DNA of 64,000 nucleotides, from positions 1,488,001 through 1,552,000 of the forward strand of contig AP017895.1 of assembly GCA_002355935.1 (NCBI GenBank), given 5' to 3'. A model generated the notes under the pieces. It did no database searches, was not told where the DNA came from, and was given only the letters and a program-made list of their open reading frames with translations. A program made the position numbers and the translations under genes. Within the stretch, counting starts at the first letter, position 1. Each line of letters starts with the position of its first letter. Source of the stretch: Rothia aeria (GTDB lineage: Bacteria > Actinomycetota > Actinomycetes > Actinomycetales > Micrococcaceae). Shown piece after piece: positions 8,391 through 17,666 of the stretch.

Positions 8391-9944
8391 ATGCATACAA
8401 ATAACCGTGCGGTTCAGCAGGAAACCCGTGACCACAATACTGAGACGCAGCCCTCCACCGGTGTACCAGCACCGCAGGAACCAGCCCTGAACATTTCCGG
8501 TCTTGATACCACCGCCCTCATGCGCCTCTGTGTGCACCGGCGGAGGCTGCTCCAAGAACTGGGCGGGCGGCGCATCCCCGACGGGGTGCAGGAGGACCCC
8601 TGGCGCTGGGCGCTTCACCCGCAGGCTGAGGCCGAGCCCCCGCAGCTCTTCGACCCGCACCTTCCCGCCGAAGCCCTTGAAAAGCAGGGGATTGAGTACC
8701 TGCGCCTGTGCAGGGCGCTCATGATGCGTCTAGCGGAACCAGCCGATAACATTGTGGCGCAGGCGCTTACCGCATTCGGCCCAGCCTTTACCGCGCATGT
8801 ACTCGCCAGCGGAGGCCGCATTCCGCATAGCGTATGGGAAAACGGTGAACCCGACCCGGTACTGCACGCCATTCTGATGCAGCGTTCACCCAGGTACCGC
8901 CCGGGAGAACACGAAACAACCCGTGAAGAGCTTGAGAAAGCGCTCGCGGCCCGCAGCAAACGTTGGGCTCGGCGTGCCCTGAACCCGGTGCGTGAATACG
9001 AACTGGCGCTTGCGTGCGGTGCGTGGCTGGCGATCCCTGAAGACGATGACTACCCTCGCTCTCTTGACGATTTGGGGCCCGCAGCCCCTTACGGCCTGTG
9101 GGGCAAGGGGGAGCGCAGTAAACTTCGGGTGCTGGCGGATCATCATCACAGCAGTATCGCCCTGGTGGGCTCACGGGACGCCACCCAGTATGGGCAGGCG
9201 ATTACCGCGCATCTGAGCTCTGAACTTGCCGAGCACGGGTGCACTATTATTTCGGGAGGCGCATACGGTGTTGATATTGCCGCGCACCGTGCAGCTTTGG
9301 GGGCGGGCACGGGGAAGCTGCCCACCGTTGCCCTCATGGCTGGCGGACTTGATCATTTTTATCCGGCGCAAAACACAGCCACCCTGCAAGTGATTGCCCG
9401 TGATGCCCTGGTACTTAGCGAGGTTTCGATTGGTAACACCCCCACGCGGTGGCGGTTTTTGGAACGTAACCGGCTGATCGCGGCGTTAGCGGCGCACACT
9501 GTGGTTGCTGAGGCCCGGTGGCGTTCGGGCGCACTCAACACGGCGCATCACGCCCTGGAAATAGGGCGGGAGGTGTGGGCTGTGCCAGGGCAGATTGACG
9601 CCCCGAACTCGGTGGGGTGTAACCGGCTCATAAGAGATGCCCACGCGCAGATCCTCACCGAAGCGCAAGACCTGCTTGAGGCCGGGGCCGGGTTCGACGC
9701 TGAACGTGAAGACGCTGCCCAGGACGCTGGCGAGCAGTATCTGACAGATTCTCTCACTGAGGCACAGAACAGGCTGTGGGATTCGCTGGCGGTCACCGCC
9801 TACCGTACTGTGGACGATATTGCGGTGCGGGTTGGGTTGGACGCCCGCACGGTCATGCTGCAGTTGGGGGCACTCGACCGTTTGGGTCTTGCCCAGAGTA
9901 ACGGGCAGGGGTGGCGGAAGGTACGCCTTAAAACCGCCGCATAA
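8391..9944 (+). CDS. dprA: DNA-processing protein DprA
   Basis: A 517-residue DprA/Smf protein, which loads RecA on incoming single-stranded DNA during transformation. GAAAGGA precedes the ATG. An N-terminal extension with a helical SAM-like region (to about residue 220) is followed by the Rossmann-like core: IALVGSRDATQYG, IISGGAYGVDIAAHRAAL, LMAGGLDHFYP, LERNRLIAALA, VVAEARWRSGALNTA, VWAVPGQID. A C-terminal winged-helix segment starts near residue 455. It is longer than the usual 300-400 residues because of the N-terminus. It lies 62 bp downstream of comM. Confidence 0.96.
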   Translation: MHTNNRAVQQETRDHNTETQPSTGVPAPQEPALNISGLDTTALMRLCVHRRRLLQELGGRRIPDGVQEDPWRWALHPQAEAEPPQLFDPHLPAEALEKQGIEYLRLCRALMMRLAEPADNIVAQALTAFGPAFTAHVLASGGRIPHSVWENGEPDPVLHAILMQRSPRYRPGEHETTREELEKALAARSKRWARRALNPVREYELALACGAWLAIPEDDDYPRSLDDLGPAAPYGLWGKGERSKLRVLADHHHSSIALVGSRDATQYGQAITAHLSSELAEHGCTIISGGAYGVDIAAHRAALGAGTGKLPTVALMAGGLDHFYPAQNTATLQVIARDALVLSEVSIGNTPTRWRFLERNRLIAALAAHTVVAEARWRSGALNTAHHALEIGREVWAVPGQIDAPNSVGCNRLIRDAHAQILTEAQDLLEAGAGFDAEREDAAQDAGEQYLTDSLTEAQNRLWDSLAVTAYRTVDDIAVRVGLDARTVMLQLGALDRLGLAQSNGQGWRKVRLKTAA

Positions 9945-10088
9945 CCTCCCTCTGGTGTGCGGCGGCTACAATGGGGAAAGCAACGGGGTCAGCCGTTTTA
10001 GCCCTTTCATACCGCACCATTGGGGGCGTTGTGTGAGTGAGAAGAAGCAAGGCCCCGCACCTAGTCGGCTAAACCATGAGGGGAGGAT

Positions 10089-11156
10089 ATGGGCAGTAAC
10101 CAGGAATCACCAACCGGTCCCGACGCGCTCCGGGACAGCACCACCTTGCTTCTGACCACCAGGCGCCTTCCTCACCTGCTCCAAACCCCCGGTGTTGCGC
10201 CCGGTTCGCCGGTGCCGGGTGCATCCGCCCCCACCCTTGAGGTGTACCGTCCCCATCTGCAACAGTTTGAACGCTACCTGCGCTATGAGAAGCACCGCTC
10301 TGAGCAGACCGTGCGCTCCTACATTTCCGATCTTGAAGGGTTTTTAGGGTTCGCTGCGCGGCGGGGCGTGAGCACGCTCGAAGCTATTGATATTACGCTG
10401 ATCCGCGAATGGCTGGGAGCGATGCACCTGAGGCAGAACTCCAAAGCCACGGTGGCCCGGCGCGGCTCAACCCTGCGCACCTTCTTCACCTGGGCGCAGG
10501 ATGAAGAACTGATTATTGATAACCCCACCCGCGGGATGAGCACCCCAAAACGTGACCGTCACCTGCCGTCCGTGCTGTCTCAGGCACAAATGAACCAGCT
10601 GCTGGACGAGCTGCAGCAGCGGCACCGCCAAACCCCCACTGATGCCCGTCTGCTGCGCCTGTGGGCTGTGGTTGAGGTGCTGTACGCCTCTGGGATGCGT
10701 ATCTCGGAGCTGACGGGGCTTGACCTGAACAGCGTGGATCGAGCCAATAGGACGGTGCGGGTGCTTGGCAAAGGCAATAAGGAACGCATCGTGCCGCTGG
10801 GTGTTCCGGCAATGAAAGCACTCAATAGGTGGGTGGCGCACGGGCGGCCCCAGTGGATTCCTGAAGGGTCCCGCAACGTAACCGCCCTCTTCATTGGCCC
10901 GCGCGGGCGGCGCGCCAACCCCCGGCAGGTGCGTGAAGACCTCAGCCGGTTACTGCGCACCCTTGAGAATTCGGAAGCCTCCGGTGCGCACGTGCTGCGT
11001 CATTCCGCGGCAACGCACCTGGTTGATGGCGGCGCCGATATCCGCACCGTGCAGGAACTATTGGGGCATTCCTCACTTGCCACCACACAGATCTACACTC
11101 ATGTCTCCATGAAACGGCTGGCCGAAACCTACGCCCGGGCGCACCCCCGCGCTTGA
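10089..11156 (+). CDS. xerC: Tyrosine recombinase XerC
   Basis: A 355-residue site-specific recombinase that resolves chromosome dimers with XerD at dif. GGGAGGAT precedes the ATG. About 50 low-complexity residues lead into the SAM-like DNA-binding domain (FERYLRYEKHRSEQTVRSY). The catalytic residues are Arg in ASGMRISELTGL, Lys in LGKGNKERIVPL, His and Arg in HVLRHSAATHL, His in LLGHSSLATTQ and the nucleophile Tyr in QIYTHVS. The position after dprA is the standard chromosomal place for xerC, so I do not read it as a phage integrase. Normally rpsB and tsf follow; here the fab cluster follows instead. Confidence 0.93.
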   Translation: MGSNQESPTGPDALRDSTTLLLTTRRLPHLLQTPGVAPGSPVPGASAPTLEVYRPHLQQFERYLRYEKHRSEQTVRSYISDLEGFLGFAARRGVSTLEAIDITLIREWLGAMHLRQNSKATVARRGSTLRTFFTWAQDEELIIDNPTRGMSTPKRDRHLPSVLSQAQMNQLLDELQQRHRQTPTDARLLRLWAVVEVLYASGMRISELTGLDLNSVDRANRTVRVLGKGNKERIVPLGVPAMKALNRWVAHGRPQWIPEGSRNVTALFIGPRGRRANPRQVREDLSRLLRTLENSEASGAHVLRHSAATHLVDGGADIRTVQELLGHSSLATTQIYTHVSMKRLAETYARAHPRA

Positions 11157-11186
11157 GCTGCCTCGCATCACAATCCAGTCCCGCCC

Positions 11187-11205
11187 TTTAGACCCGGAGT
11201 CTAAA
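11187..11205. promoter_or_regulatory. Palindrome upstream of fabD
   Basis: A perfect 7-bp inverted repeat TTTAGAC-CCGGA-GTCTAAA lies in the 213-bp gap before fabD. A following AT-rich stretch and TAGTAT-like sequence near 11290 could be the promoter. It may be an operator for a fatty-acid regulator; on the other strand it could be a weak terminator. Function is inference only. Confidence 0.3.
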
Positions 11206-11369
11206 AATATGTGCTGCGGGTAAAATATTCTGCCGGAAAACCCCGTAAAACCATCCCGGAAGTTTATGCACAGGCTGAACGCGCGGTAGCATAGTATGCG
11301 AACACTTACCCAGGCGTACCATTACAAGGCGCCGCAGACTGATATGACACAAAGACAGAGAGGCGAGCG

Positions 11370-12268
11370 ATGCGTGCACTCGTATGCCCCGGTCAGGGCT
11401 CCCAGAAGAAGAGCTTTTTGAGCCCCTGGCTCGAAATAGACGGGGTGCGTGAGCATCTGCAGCGGCTCTCTGACGCGGCGGGTATTGACCTGATCCACTA
11501 CGGCACTGAAGCCGAAGAAGAAACCATTAAAGACACCGCCATCGCGCAGCCGCTCATTGTTGCTGCAGGTATTGTTACCGGGCGCAAAGTGCTACAGAAG
11601 CTGGGGGAGTCCAAGCTCATTCTCGCCGGGCATTCCGTAGGTGAAATTACCGCCGCCGCGCTGGCGGGCGTGCTCACCGAAGAAGACGCCATGCGTTTTG
11701 TGCGGGTGCGAGCTACCGGCATGGCACAGGCCGCCGCCGCATCACCCACCGGTATGGCCGCGGTGCTTGGCGGTGTTGAGCAGGATGTGCGGCAAGCTAT
11801 TGATGAGGCTGCGCTGGTAGCCGCCAACTCTAACGGGGCGGGGCAGATCGTCGCTGCAGGCCCCTTGAAGCTATTGAGGCGTTCGCCGCCAACCCGCCCG
11901 CCCGAACCCGTGTGATCCCGCTGAAAGTAGCAGGCGCATTCCACACCCAGGCGATGGCCCCCGCCGTGGAGCCGCTGGCCGCTTTCGCCGCAGAGCTGAC
12001 CGTGAACGATCCCGCCTACGAGCTGCTGAGCAACCGTGACGGCGAGCGCATTAGCACGGGCCGGGAATTCGTAGATAGCCTTGTTTCGCAGGTCACTAGC
12101 CCCGTGCGCTGGGACCGGTGCATGAGCACGCTCATGGCCGCCGAGGTAGACAGTATTATTGAGGTGGCTCCCGCTGGCACCCTGGTGGGTCTCGCTAAAC
12201 GGGCCATGCGCGGGGTACCGTCGGCAGCGGTGAACACCCCTGAAGATCTTGAAGCTGTTACCGTTTAG
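11370..12268 (+). CDS. fabD: Malonyl-CoA:ACP transacylase (one-base frameshift)
   Basis: The enzyme moves malonyl from CoA to acyl carrier protein for fatty acid chain extension. The first frame (11370-11915) holds VCPGQGSQ and the nucleophile elbow LAGHSVGEITAAAL; the second (11912-12268) holds GAFHTQAM with the catalytic His and the C-terminal domain. As written they are out of register. Adding one C to CCCC at 11861-11864 converts the tail after IVAAGP to LEAIEAFAANPPARTRVIP and yields a normal 299-residue FabD. Loss of this essential enzyme is implausible, so the break is most likely a sequencing error. It is the first gene of fabD-fabH-acpP-fabF. Confidence 0.93.
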
Positions 12269-12308
12269 ATTCCGGTTGCTACCACATAGGACGTGAAGGA
12301 AAACCTCT

Positions 12309-13334
12309 TTGACTACTCTCAAACAGAACGAGATGAACCGCTACTCCCGCATCCTCGGCTACGGTGCCGCCCGCGGCGAGGTACTGGTGCACAATAACGA
12401 CATTGTTGAGGCCATTAACTCTTCGGATGAGTGGATTACCCAGCGCACCGGTATCTCAACCCGTCACCGCGCAAGCGAGAACCAGTCTGTGGCGGATTTG
12501 GCGTTTGGCTCCGCACATGATGCGCTCGCCGCTGCGGGGGTTGACGGCGCGGATATTGGTGCGGTGATTGTTTCAACCATCTCGCACCCCTACGCAACTC
12601 CTTCTTTGGCGACTTTGGTTGCGGAGGAGATCGGGTCAAAATGCCCCGCCTACGATATTTCGGCGGCGTGCGCCGGTTTCTGCTACGGGATCGCGCAGGC
12701 GGACGCGTTGGTGCGTTCGGGTGCGGCGCAGAACGTGCTGGTGATTGGCGTGGAGAAGCTGTCCGATTTTATTGATAATACCGAGCGCTCCATTTCGTTC
12801 CTGCTGGGTGACGGCGCGGGTGCGGCGGTTGTGGGTGTTTCGGATGAGCCAGGGATCGCCCCGACCGTGTGGGGCTCTGACGGCTCCCGGTGGGGAACCG
12901 TGGGGATGACTCACTCTTTGCTGGATATCCGTAACCGTGATTTTGTGCAGAACCCCGTGGGTGAGGGCGAGAAGATCTGGCCCACGCTGCGTCAGGATGG
13001 CCCGTCGGTGTTCCGCTGGGCGGTGTGGGAGATGGCGAAGGTTGCCCAGCAGGCCCTTGAGGCTGCGGGTATTACCGCCGACGAGCTGGGGGCGCTTATC
13101 CCGCATCAGGCGAATGCGCGTATTATCGACCAGATGGCGAAGACGCTGAAGCTTCCCGAGAGCGTGGCTATTGCCCGAGATATTGCGGATGCGGGGAATA
13201 CCTCTGCGGCGTCTGTGCCGTTGGCGGCGCACCGTCTGCTGCGGGAAAACCCTGAGCTGTCGGGTACATTTGCTTTGCAGATCGGCTTTGGTGCCGGTTT
13301 GGCGTTTGCTGCTCAGGTGGTTGTCTTACCGTAG
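12309..13334 (+). CDS. fabH: Beta-ketoacyl-ACP synthase III
   Basis: This initiates fatty acid synthesis by condensing an acyl-CoA starter with malonyl-ACP. The catalytic triad is visible: Cys in ISAACAGFCYG, His in LIPHQANARI and Asn in DAGNTSAASVP. The start is a TTG at 12309 with GAAGGA about 9 nt upstream; an ATG at 12333 just before NRYSRILGYG is possible. At 341 residues it has family length. In Gram-positives with branched-chain lipids FabH uses branched CoA starters, which would fit a Micrococcaceae member; that specificity is not readable here. Confidence 0.96.
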   Translation: MTTLKQNEMNRYSRILGYGAARGEVLVHNNDIVEAINSSDEWITQRTGISTRHRASENQSVADLAFGSAHDALAAAGVDGADIGAVIVSTISHPYATPSLATLVAEEIGSKCPAYDISAACAGFCYGIAQADALVRSGAAQNVLVIGVEKLSDFIDNTERSISFLLGDGAGAAVVGVSDEPGIAPTVWGSDGSRWGTVGMTHSLLDIRNRDFVQNPVGEGEKIWPTLRQDGPSVFRWAVWEMAKVAQQALEAAGITADELGALIPHQANARIIDQMAKTLKLPESVAIARDIADAGNTSAASVPLAAHRLLRENPELSGTFALQIGFGAGLAFAAQVVVLP

Positions 13335-13448
13335 ACTGTGCCGCTGTGAAGCTGGGCCGGAAACGGTGCGGTGAAGGCGGTGAACCTAAAACTTTCCGCG
13401 TTCTGGACGCCCCGTGTGCGGCGGCCAGGATTTTCGGGAAAACACCGG

Positions 13449-13485
13449 GTTTATCGTGTGCATTGAGCGCACAGACACGATAAAC
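13449..13485. promoter_or_regulatory. Perfect 11-bp palindrome upstream of acpP
   Basis: GTTTATCGTGT at 13449-13459 and ACACGATAAAC at 13475-13485 are exact inverted copies separated by 15 nt. The repeat ends 5 bp before TAGTAT (13491-13496), a likely -10 box for acpP, so it overlaps the -35 region. The placement suggests an operator for a repressor or activator of acpP-fabF. No T-run follows, so it is not a terminator. Confidence 0.5.
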
Positions 13486-13566
13486 TCATGTAGTATGTGT
13501 GCGCCTGTTGGGCGTGCCAGGGAAAAGCGGTCTTGCGGCCGTGTTGAACAATAAAGGAGCCCCTCA

Positions 13567-13809
13567 ATGGCTAACAAAGAAGAGATCCTTGCTGGTCTGG
13601 CAGAAATCGTGAACGAAGAGACCGGCGTTGAGGTTGAGGACGTTCAGCTGGATAAGTCCTTTACCGAGGACTTGGACATCGACTCCATCTCAATGATGAC
13701 TATCGTTGTGAACGCCGAAGAGAAGTTCGAGGTGACCATCCCGGACGAAGAGGTGAAGAACCTTAAGACCGTTGGTGACGCTGTCGAGTTTATCGAGAAC
13801 GCCTCCTAA
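13567..13809 (+). CDS. acpP: Acyl carrier protein
   Basis: An 80-residue acidic protein that carries growing fatty acyl chains on a phosphopantetheine arm attached to the Ser of DLDIDSISMM. Helix pattern and the C-terminal VGDAVEFIENAS are typical. AAAGGAG precedes the ATG. The gene has its own 230-bp upstream region with a palindrome and a -10-like box, which suggests separate, higher expression than fabD-fabH. fabF follows after 95 bp. Confidence 0.98.
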   Translation: MANKEEILAGLAEIVNEETGVEVEDVQLDKSFTEDLDIDSISMMTIVVNAEEKFEVTIPDEEVKNLKTVGDAVEFIENAS

Positions 13810-13904
13810 AACAGAAACTGCAGGCGATGGGCGCGGGCCGCACACGCACCGCGCCCATACGTTTATTTCTCTCACCCACCGATATACATGAAGAAAGTGT
13901 GAAG

Positions 13905-15176
13905 ATGTCTCGAAAAGTGCTGGTGACCGGCCTCGGCGCGACCACCCCCATTGGCGGCGACGTCCCCACCACTTGGGCGAACGCCCTTAAAGGTGTTTCG
14001 GGTATTACGACGATCGACGAGCCCTGGGTTGAAGAATATGATCTTCCGGTCTACATTGCAGGCCGTGTGGCTGTCCCCGCGCAGGAGTCCGAGAGGCTGA
14101 GTAAGGTTGAGGCGAAACGCCTTGACCCTTCGGGGCAGCTCGCCCTCATTGCTGCACGTGAGGCGTGGGAAGACGCCGGGTTCTCCGGCCCTGACGCCGA
14201 ATCTGCTAAGGAAACAGATCCTGTGCGCACCGGTGTTGCTTTCGGCACCGGTATCGGTGGCGTGTGGACTCTGCTGGATGCATGGGATACCCTGCGGGAG
14301 AAAGGGCCGCGTCGTGTGCTGCCGATGACCGTGCCGATGCTCATGCCTAACGGGAATGCTGCAGCGGTTTCCATGAGTTTGAAGGCTCGCGCGGCGGCGC
14401 AGACCGTGGTGTCGGCGTGTGCGTCGTCGACGGAGGCCATGGAGCTGGGCGTTGAGATGATCCGCACCGGCAAGGCCGATGTTGTGGTGGTGGGCGGCTC
14501 TGAGGCCGCTATTCACCCGCTGCCGATGGCAGCATTCGCTAAAATGCAGGCGCTTTCTTCCCGCAATGATGAGCCGCAGAAGGCATCCCGTCCTTACGAT
14601 ACAGACCGTGACGGGTTCGTCATGGGTGAGGGCGCGGCGGCAATGGTGCTGGAGTCACAGGAGCACGCTCAGGCGCGTGGCGCTCGGGTATATGCGGAAT
14701 TGGCAGGTACCGGCGTCTCAGCTGACTCGTACCATATTACCGCCCCGGACCCGGATGCTTTGGGGGCTACGCGTGCCCTGCGGGAGGCTCTTGAGGATGG
14801 GCAAATCGACCCGCAGTCTGTGGTGCATATTAACGCGCACGCAACCTCAACACCGGCCGGTGACCTTCCCGAAGCCACGGCAATGCACGCGGCGTTTGGG
14901 GAGCATACGAAGAACATTGCGGTCTCGGCCACGAAGTCAATGACCGGGCATCTGCTGGGCGGAGCGGGCGCGCTGGAGGCGGTGCTGACCGTGCTGGCCC
15001 TGCACCACCGCAAGGCGCCCCGCACGATTAACCTGGAGAATAAGGACCCGCAGATCGACCTGGATGTGGTGACCGACGCTAGGGACCTTCCCGCAGGTGA
15101 GATTGTGGGCTTGTCGAATTCTTTCGGGTTTGGCGGACATAACGCTGTGGTGGCGTTCCGTTCGGTCGAAAACTAA
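13905..15176 (+). CDS. fabF: Beta-ketoacyl-ACP synthase II
   Basis: The elongating condensing enzyme. The protein starts MSRKVLVTGLGATTPIG at 13905; an in-frame upstream extension to 13827 has no family match. Catalytic residues are Cys in VVSACASSTEAM, His in HINAHATSTPAGD and His in SMTGHLLGGAGALEA, with the C-terminal GLSNSFGFGGHNA. At 423 residues the length is normal. It ends the fab cluster. A GC-rich imperfect hairpin at about 15189-15250 may weaken readthrough. Confidence 0.97.
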   Translation: MSRKVLVTGLGATTPIGGDVPTTWANALKGVSGITTIDEPWVEEYDLPVYIAGRVAVPAQESERLSKVEAKRLDPSGQLALIAAREAWEDAGFSGPDAESAKETDPVRTGVAFGTGIGGVWTLLDAWDTLREKGPRRVLPMTVPMLMPNGNAAAVSMSLKARAAAQTVVSACASSTEAMELGVEMIRTGKADVVVVGGSEAAIHPLPMAAFAKMQALSSRNDEPQKASRPYDTDRDGFVMGEGAAAMVLESQEHAQARGARVYAELAGTGVSADSYHITAPDPDALGATRALREALEDGQIDPQSVVHINAHATSTPAGDLPEATAMHAAFGEHTKNIAVSATKSMTGHLLGGAGALEAVLTVLALHHRKAPRTINLENKDPQIDLDVVTDARDLPAGEIVGLSNSFGFGGHNAVVAFRSVEN

Positions 15177-15514
15177 CCGGGGATAGTTCTGGTGCGGACA
15201 GGTGGGCGCGGGCAACCGTGCGCACCCGCCAAGGAAGTCTAGCACCAGTGTGCCCCTGATACACGGAGATATTCTTACACTACGAATGTGATGGTGCGCG
15301 GTTTCTCTGCCGTTCGGTGGGGTAGCCGCGCACCTTGTTCTGCTTTTTGCGGCCTGTTGCCGCACTATACGGGGGTAATAATCTTTGGGGAATGTCTGGT
15401 GCCGGGTGGGTTTGTGCTGGTAGGGTGAAGAACCACCATTGCACTGAAAAATTATCACCGCACTGAGAAATCACCATTGCGCTGAGAACGTCATAGCGCT
15501 GAGGAGCCCTGACT
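15177..15514. other. Intergenic region with four degenerate direct repeats
   Basis: No gene is supported. Just before the next start, the element GCRCTGARAA recurs at 15441, 15460, 15479 and 15496, spaced 19, 19 and 17 bp. That spacing puts the units on similar faces of the helix, as for cooperative regulator binding sites. The downstream gene's GTG at 15515 follows GAGGAG within the last repeat. Confidence 0.5.
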
Positions 15515-17373
15515 GTGGTCGAGGGTACCCACCGGGTGATAGTGCCCGAACATGCTGAGGATAAATACCATGCCGCTGCCCACTACCCCTCCGAAGCATC
15601 CGCCCCTGCTGAATATTCGGGCGGGTTTGAGACTCCCGATGAACACTCCGCTGCCGCAGCATGCTCGTACCGTTCGGTGCGGGTGCACGCCCAGCAGACC
15701 CAGGGGCTGCCTGGGCAGTATTTGGCCGCATACTCGGCAAAGACTCATAAGCTGTATGTGAGCAGCATCTTTAATTTCACCCCCGCTCACGGTTCGACCG
15801 TGGCCACTATTGCCCGGGTGAACCCGCAGACACTGCAGATTGAGGCGACCGCTAAAATGCCGGTCACCGAAGAGATCCGCGCTGAACTTGCGGGGCAGTA
15901 CCAGTTTCGGGGCGCCTTCGGTATTGATATTGATGACGAGCACGGCACCATCTGGGTGAGCGACGCTAGCTCCTATGCCGTGACCGTGTACCGCCAGGAC
16001 GCCTTAAAGCAGGGCACCCTGCAACCAGTATGGACCAGCTATGACCCCGCGAAGGGGCTGTTCGAGCAGGATATTAAGCACCCCCGTGAGGTGTATGTGG
16101 ATGCAGCTAACGGCAAAGCGTTCGTGACCGGGATGGGCGGTTTCTGGGTGATTGACACCGCCACCTTTGAGGTTCAGAAAGTGGACCCGGCGCCCGGTGT
16201 GCTCTCGCACCCGATGACAATCGCCCGGGATGCTCACAGCGGGAACCTTTACATGGGAGACTACTACCTGGATCAGGTGTATGAGGTAGACCCCACCAGC
16301 CATACGGTGGTTCGCACCCTACCCGTACCAGCGGGGGACGTTACGCATTTTGGGCGGGTAAAAGTGCACGGTGTGGTAACCGACCACGCCCTGGGCGAAA
16401 TATATGTATCAACGCAGGGGCATGAGGGGAAGAACACCGGGGTGCACGTGCTGGATAAGACCACCGGCGAGCTGAAGCATTTTATCCGGTACGGGGTGAC
16501 CCCCACCGATATGGTGATTGATGAGAAACGGCACCTGATCTACCTGGGGGATTTCGGGGCGGCCCACGCCGCAGAATCCAGCGGCGGGACAGTTGCGGTG
16601 ATTGATGCGTGCGCCGGTATCGTGGTCGGGCAGGTGCAGGTGGCATCGGCAAAAATTAACCACCTGACCCTGCTGCCGGACGGCTCGGTGGTGGTACTCG
16701 ATAAGGCGGGTGATCATAGGGGCGTCACGGTTGATTTCCATATTGATGCGCTCACCGGCGAGTTCGTGCCCTCGTCCGTTGATACCCATTCGGGGGAACA
16801 GACCCGTATTGACGCCGATAGCCTCACAAAAATCTCGGTGCAGGATACCGGGACGAAACCTGGGACGGTGCGCTCTCACCGCGTGATACCCCTGGTGACG
16901 GGAACCAGCGGCGACGGCTCCACGGTGGGGATGCCCGCAGAGGTGACCCCGGGCAGACCGTGGAGATTTCCGGGCTCGGCTGGGCTGCTGGCGAGAAACG
17001 CCACCCGGATCTGCCACCCACCTTCCCGGCCCTTAAAATCCCCGCCCAGCTGAGGGTGAAGGCCGACGGGGAAGTAGTGCACGAGCTCCAGGCAAAACAG
17101 CTGGCCCTTGATACGTACTTCATCACCGATTTTCGGATTCCTACAGCCTGGAAGCCCGGTCAGGAACACACCATCACCGTCGAACCCGCCACCGAGCCGA
17201 GGCGGTCCGTGTCCGTCACGGTGCGTGTGGCCGAGCACCCCCGGGAGCAGACGGTCCACGAATGCGTCGCCTGTGAGCAGCCGGATACGCACCCCACCGT
17301 GACCCCGTTCGCAGGGTACCCGGCTGCGGGCGGGCACCGTGAGAATCCTCGCGTTCAGGTGTGCGATAATTGA
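15515..17373 (+). CDS. Beta-propeller (YncE/NHL-like) protein with C-terminal Ig-like domain (one-base frameshift)
   Basis: Residues about 55-440 form repeated blades with the pattern of YncE/lactonase-like propellers (TIARVNPQTLQIEA, GTIWVSD, GGTVAVIDA, INHLTLLPDGSVVVLDKAG). No signal peptide or membrane helix is visible with the GTG start at 15515, so it seems cytoplasmic unless the true start is upstream. The frame ends at 17053, but adding one G to 16951-16953 joins VTPG to QTVEISGLGWAAGE and continues to 17373 (619 residues). The last about 130 residues look like a beta-sandwich cell-surface domain. A shorter clear paralogue lies at 58157-59368. Ligand and function are unknown. Confidence 0.75.
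17362..17370 (+). promoter_or_regulatory. Extended -10 element for the riboflavin operon
   Basis: TGC-GATAAT lies at 17362-17370, inside the last codons of the propeller gene and 13 bp before the riboswitch stem. No good -35 is seen, which is usual with an extended -10. The same nonamer precedes rplS. Confidence 0.5.
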
Positions 17374-17382
17374 GGCGTTCAA

Positions 17383-17517
17383 TCGTGCTCCGGGGTCGGT
17401 GAAATTCCGAACCGGCGGTGATAGTCCGCGAACCGCACCTGCTGTGAGAAGGCATGGCGCGGCCGAACCGGTGAAATTCCGGTGCCGACAGTACAGTCTG
17501 GATGGTAGGCAGCACGA
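17383..17517 (+). promoter_or_regulatory. FMN riboswitch (RFN element)
   Basis: The conserved RFN blocks are all present in order: GGGGTCGGTGAAATTCCG, ACCGGCGGTGATAGTCCGCG, CCGAACCGGTGAAATTCCGG, TGCCGACAGTACAGTCTGGA, closed by P1 (17383-17389 TCGTGCT with 17511-17517 AGCACGA). FMN binding would lower expression of the downstream ribM-ribD-ribEB-ribA-ribH unit. The 149 nt between the aptamer and the ribM start hold a bulged GC-rich hairpin (GGCTC..CGGGG / CCCCG..GAGCC, about 17607-17644) that could be the expression platform. Termination or translational control cannot be decided because no U-run follows it. Confidence 0.97.
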
Positions 17518-17666
17518 GCAAAAATAGTGGAGGACGCGCCCACACTCGCCGCCTGGCTCGGCGGCAGTGCCGTGCGTATCCGGTACCGCCGGGCAGCAAA
17601 GGCTCGGTCGGGGCATGTTTTTGTTCTCCCCGGAGCCGCCGCGATCTGCAGCTCGAAAGGGAGAAA

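Noticed and set aside
10089-11156. Phage or island integrase responsible for the Rhs block
   Set aside because: It sits directly after dprA in the normal xerC position, 18 kb from the block, and no att-like repeats flank the block.
11370-12268. Two separate genes, a truncated fabD and a free C-terminal domain
   Set aside because: One extra C in the CCCC run gives a perfect full-length FabD, and the same type of break recurs across many genes.
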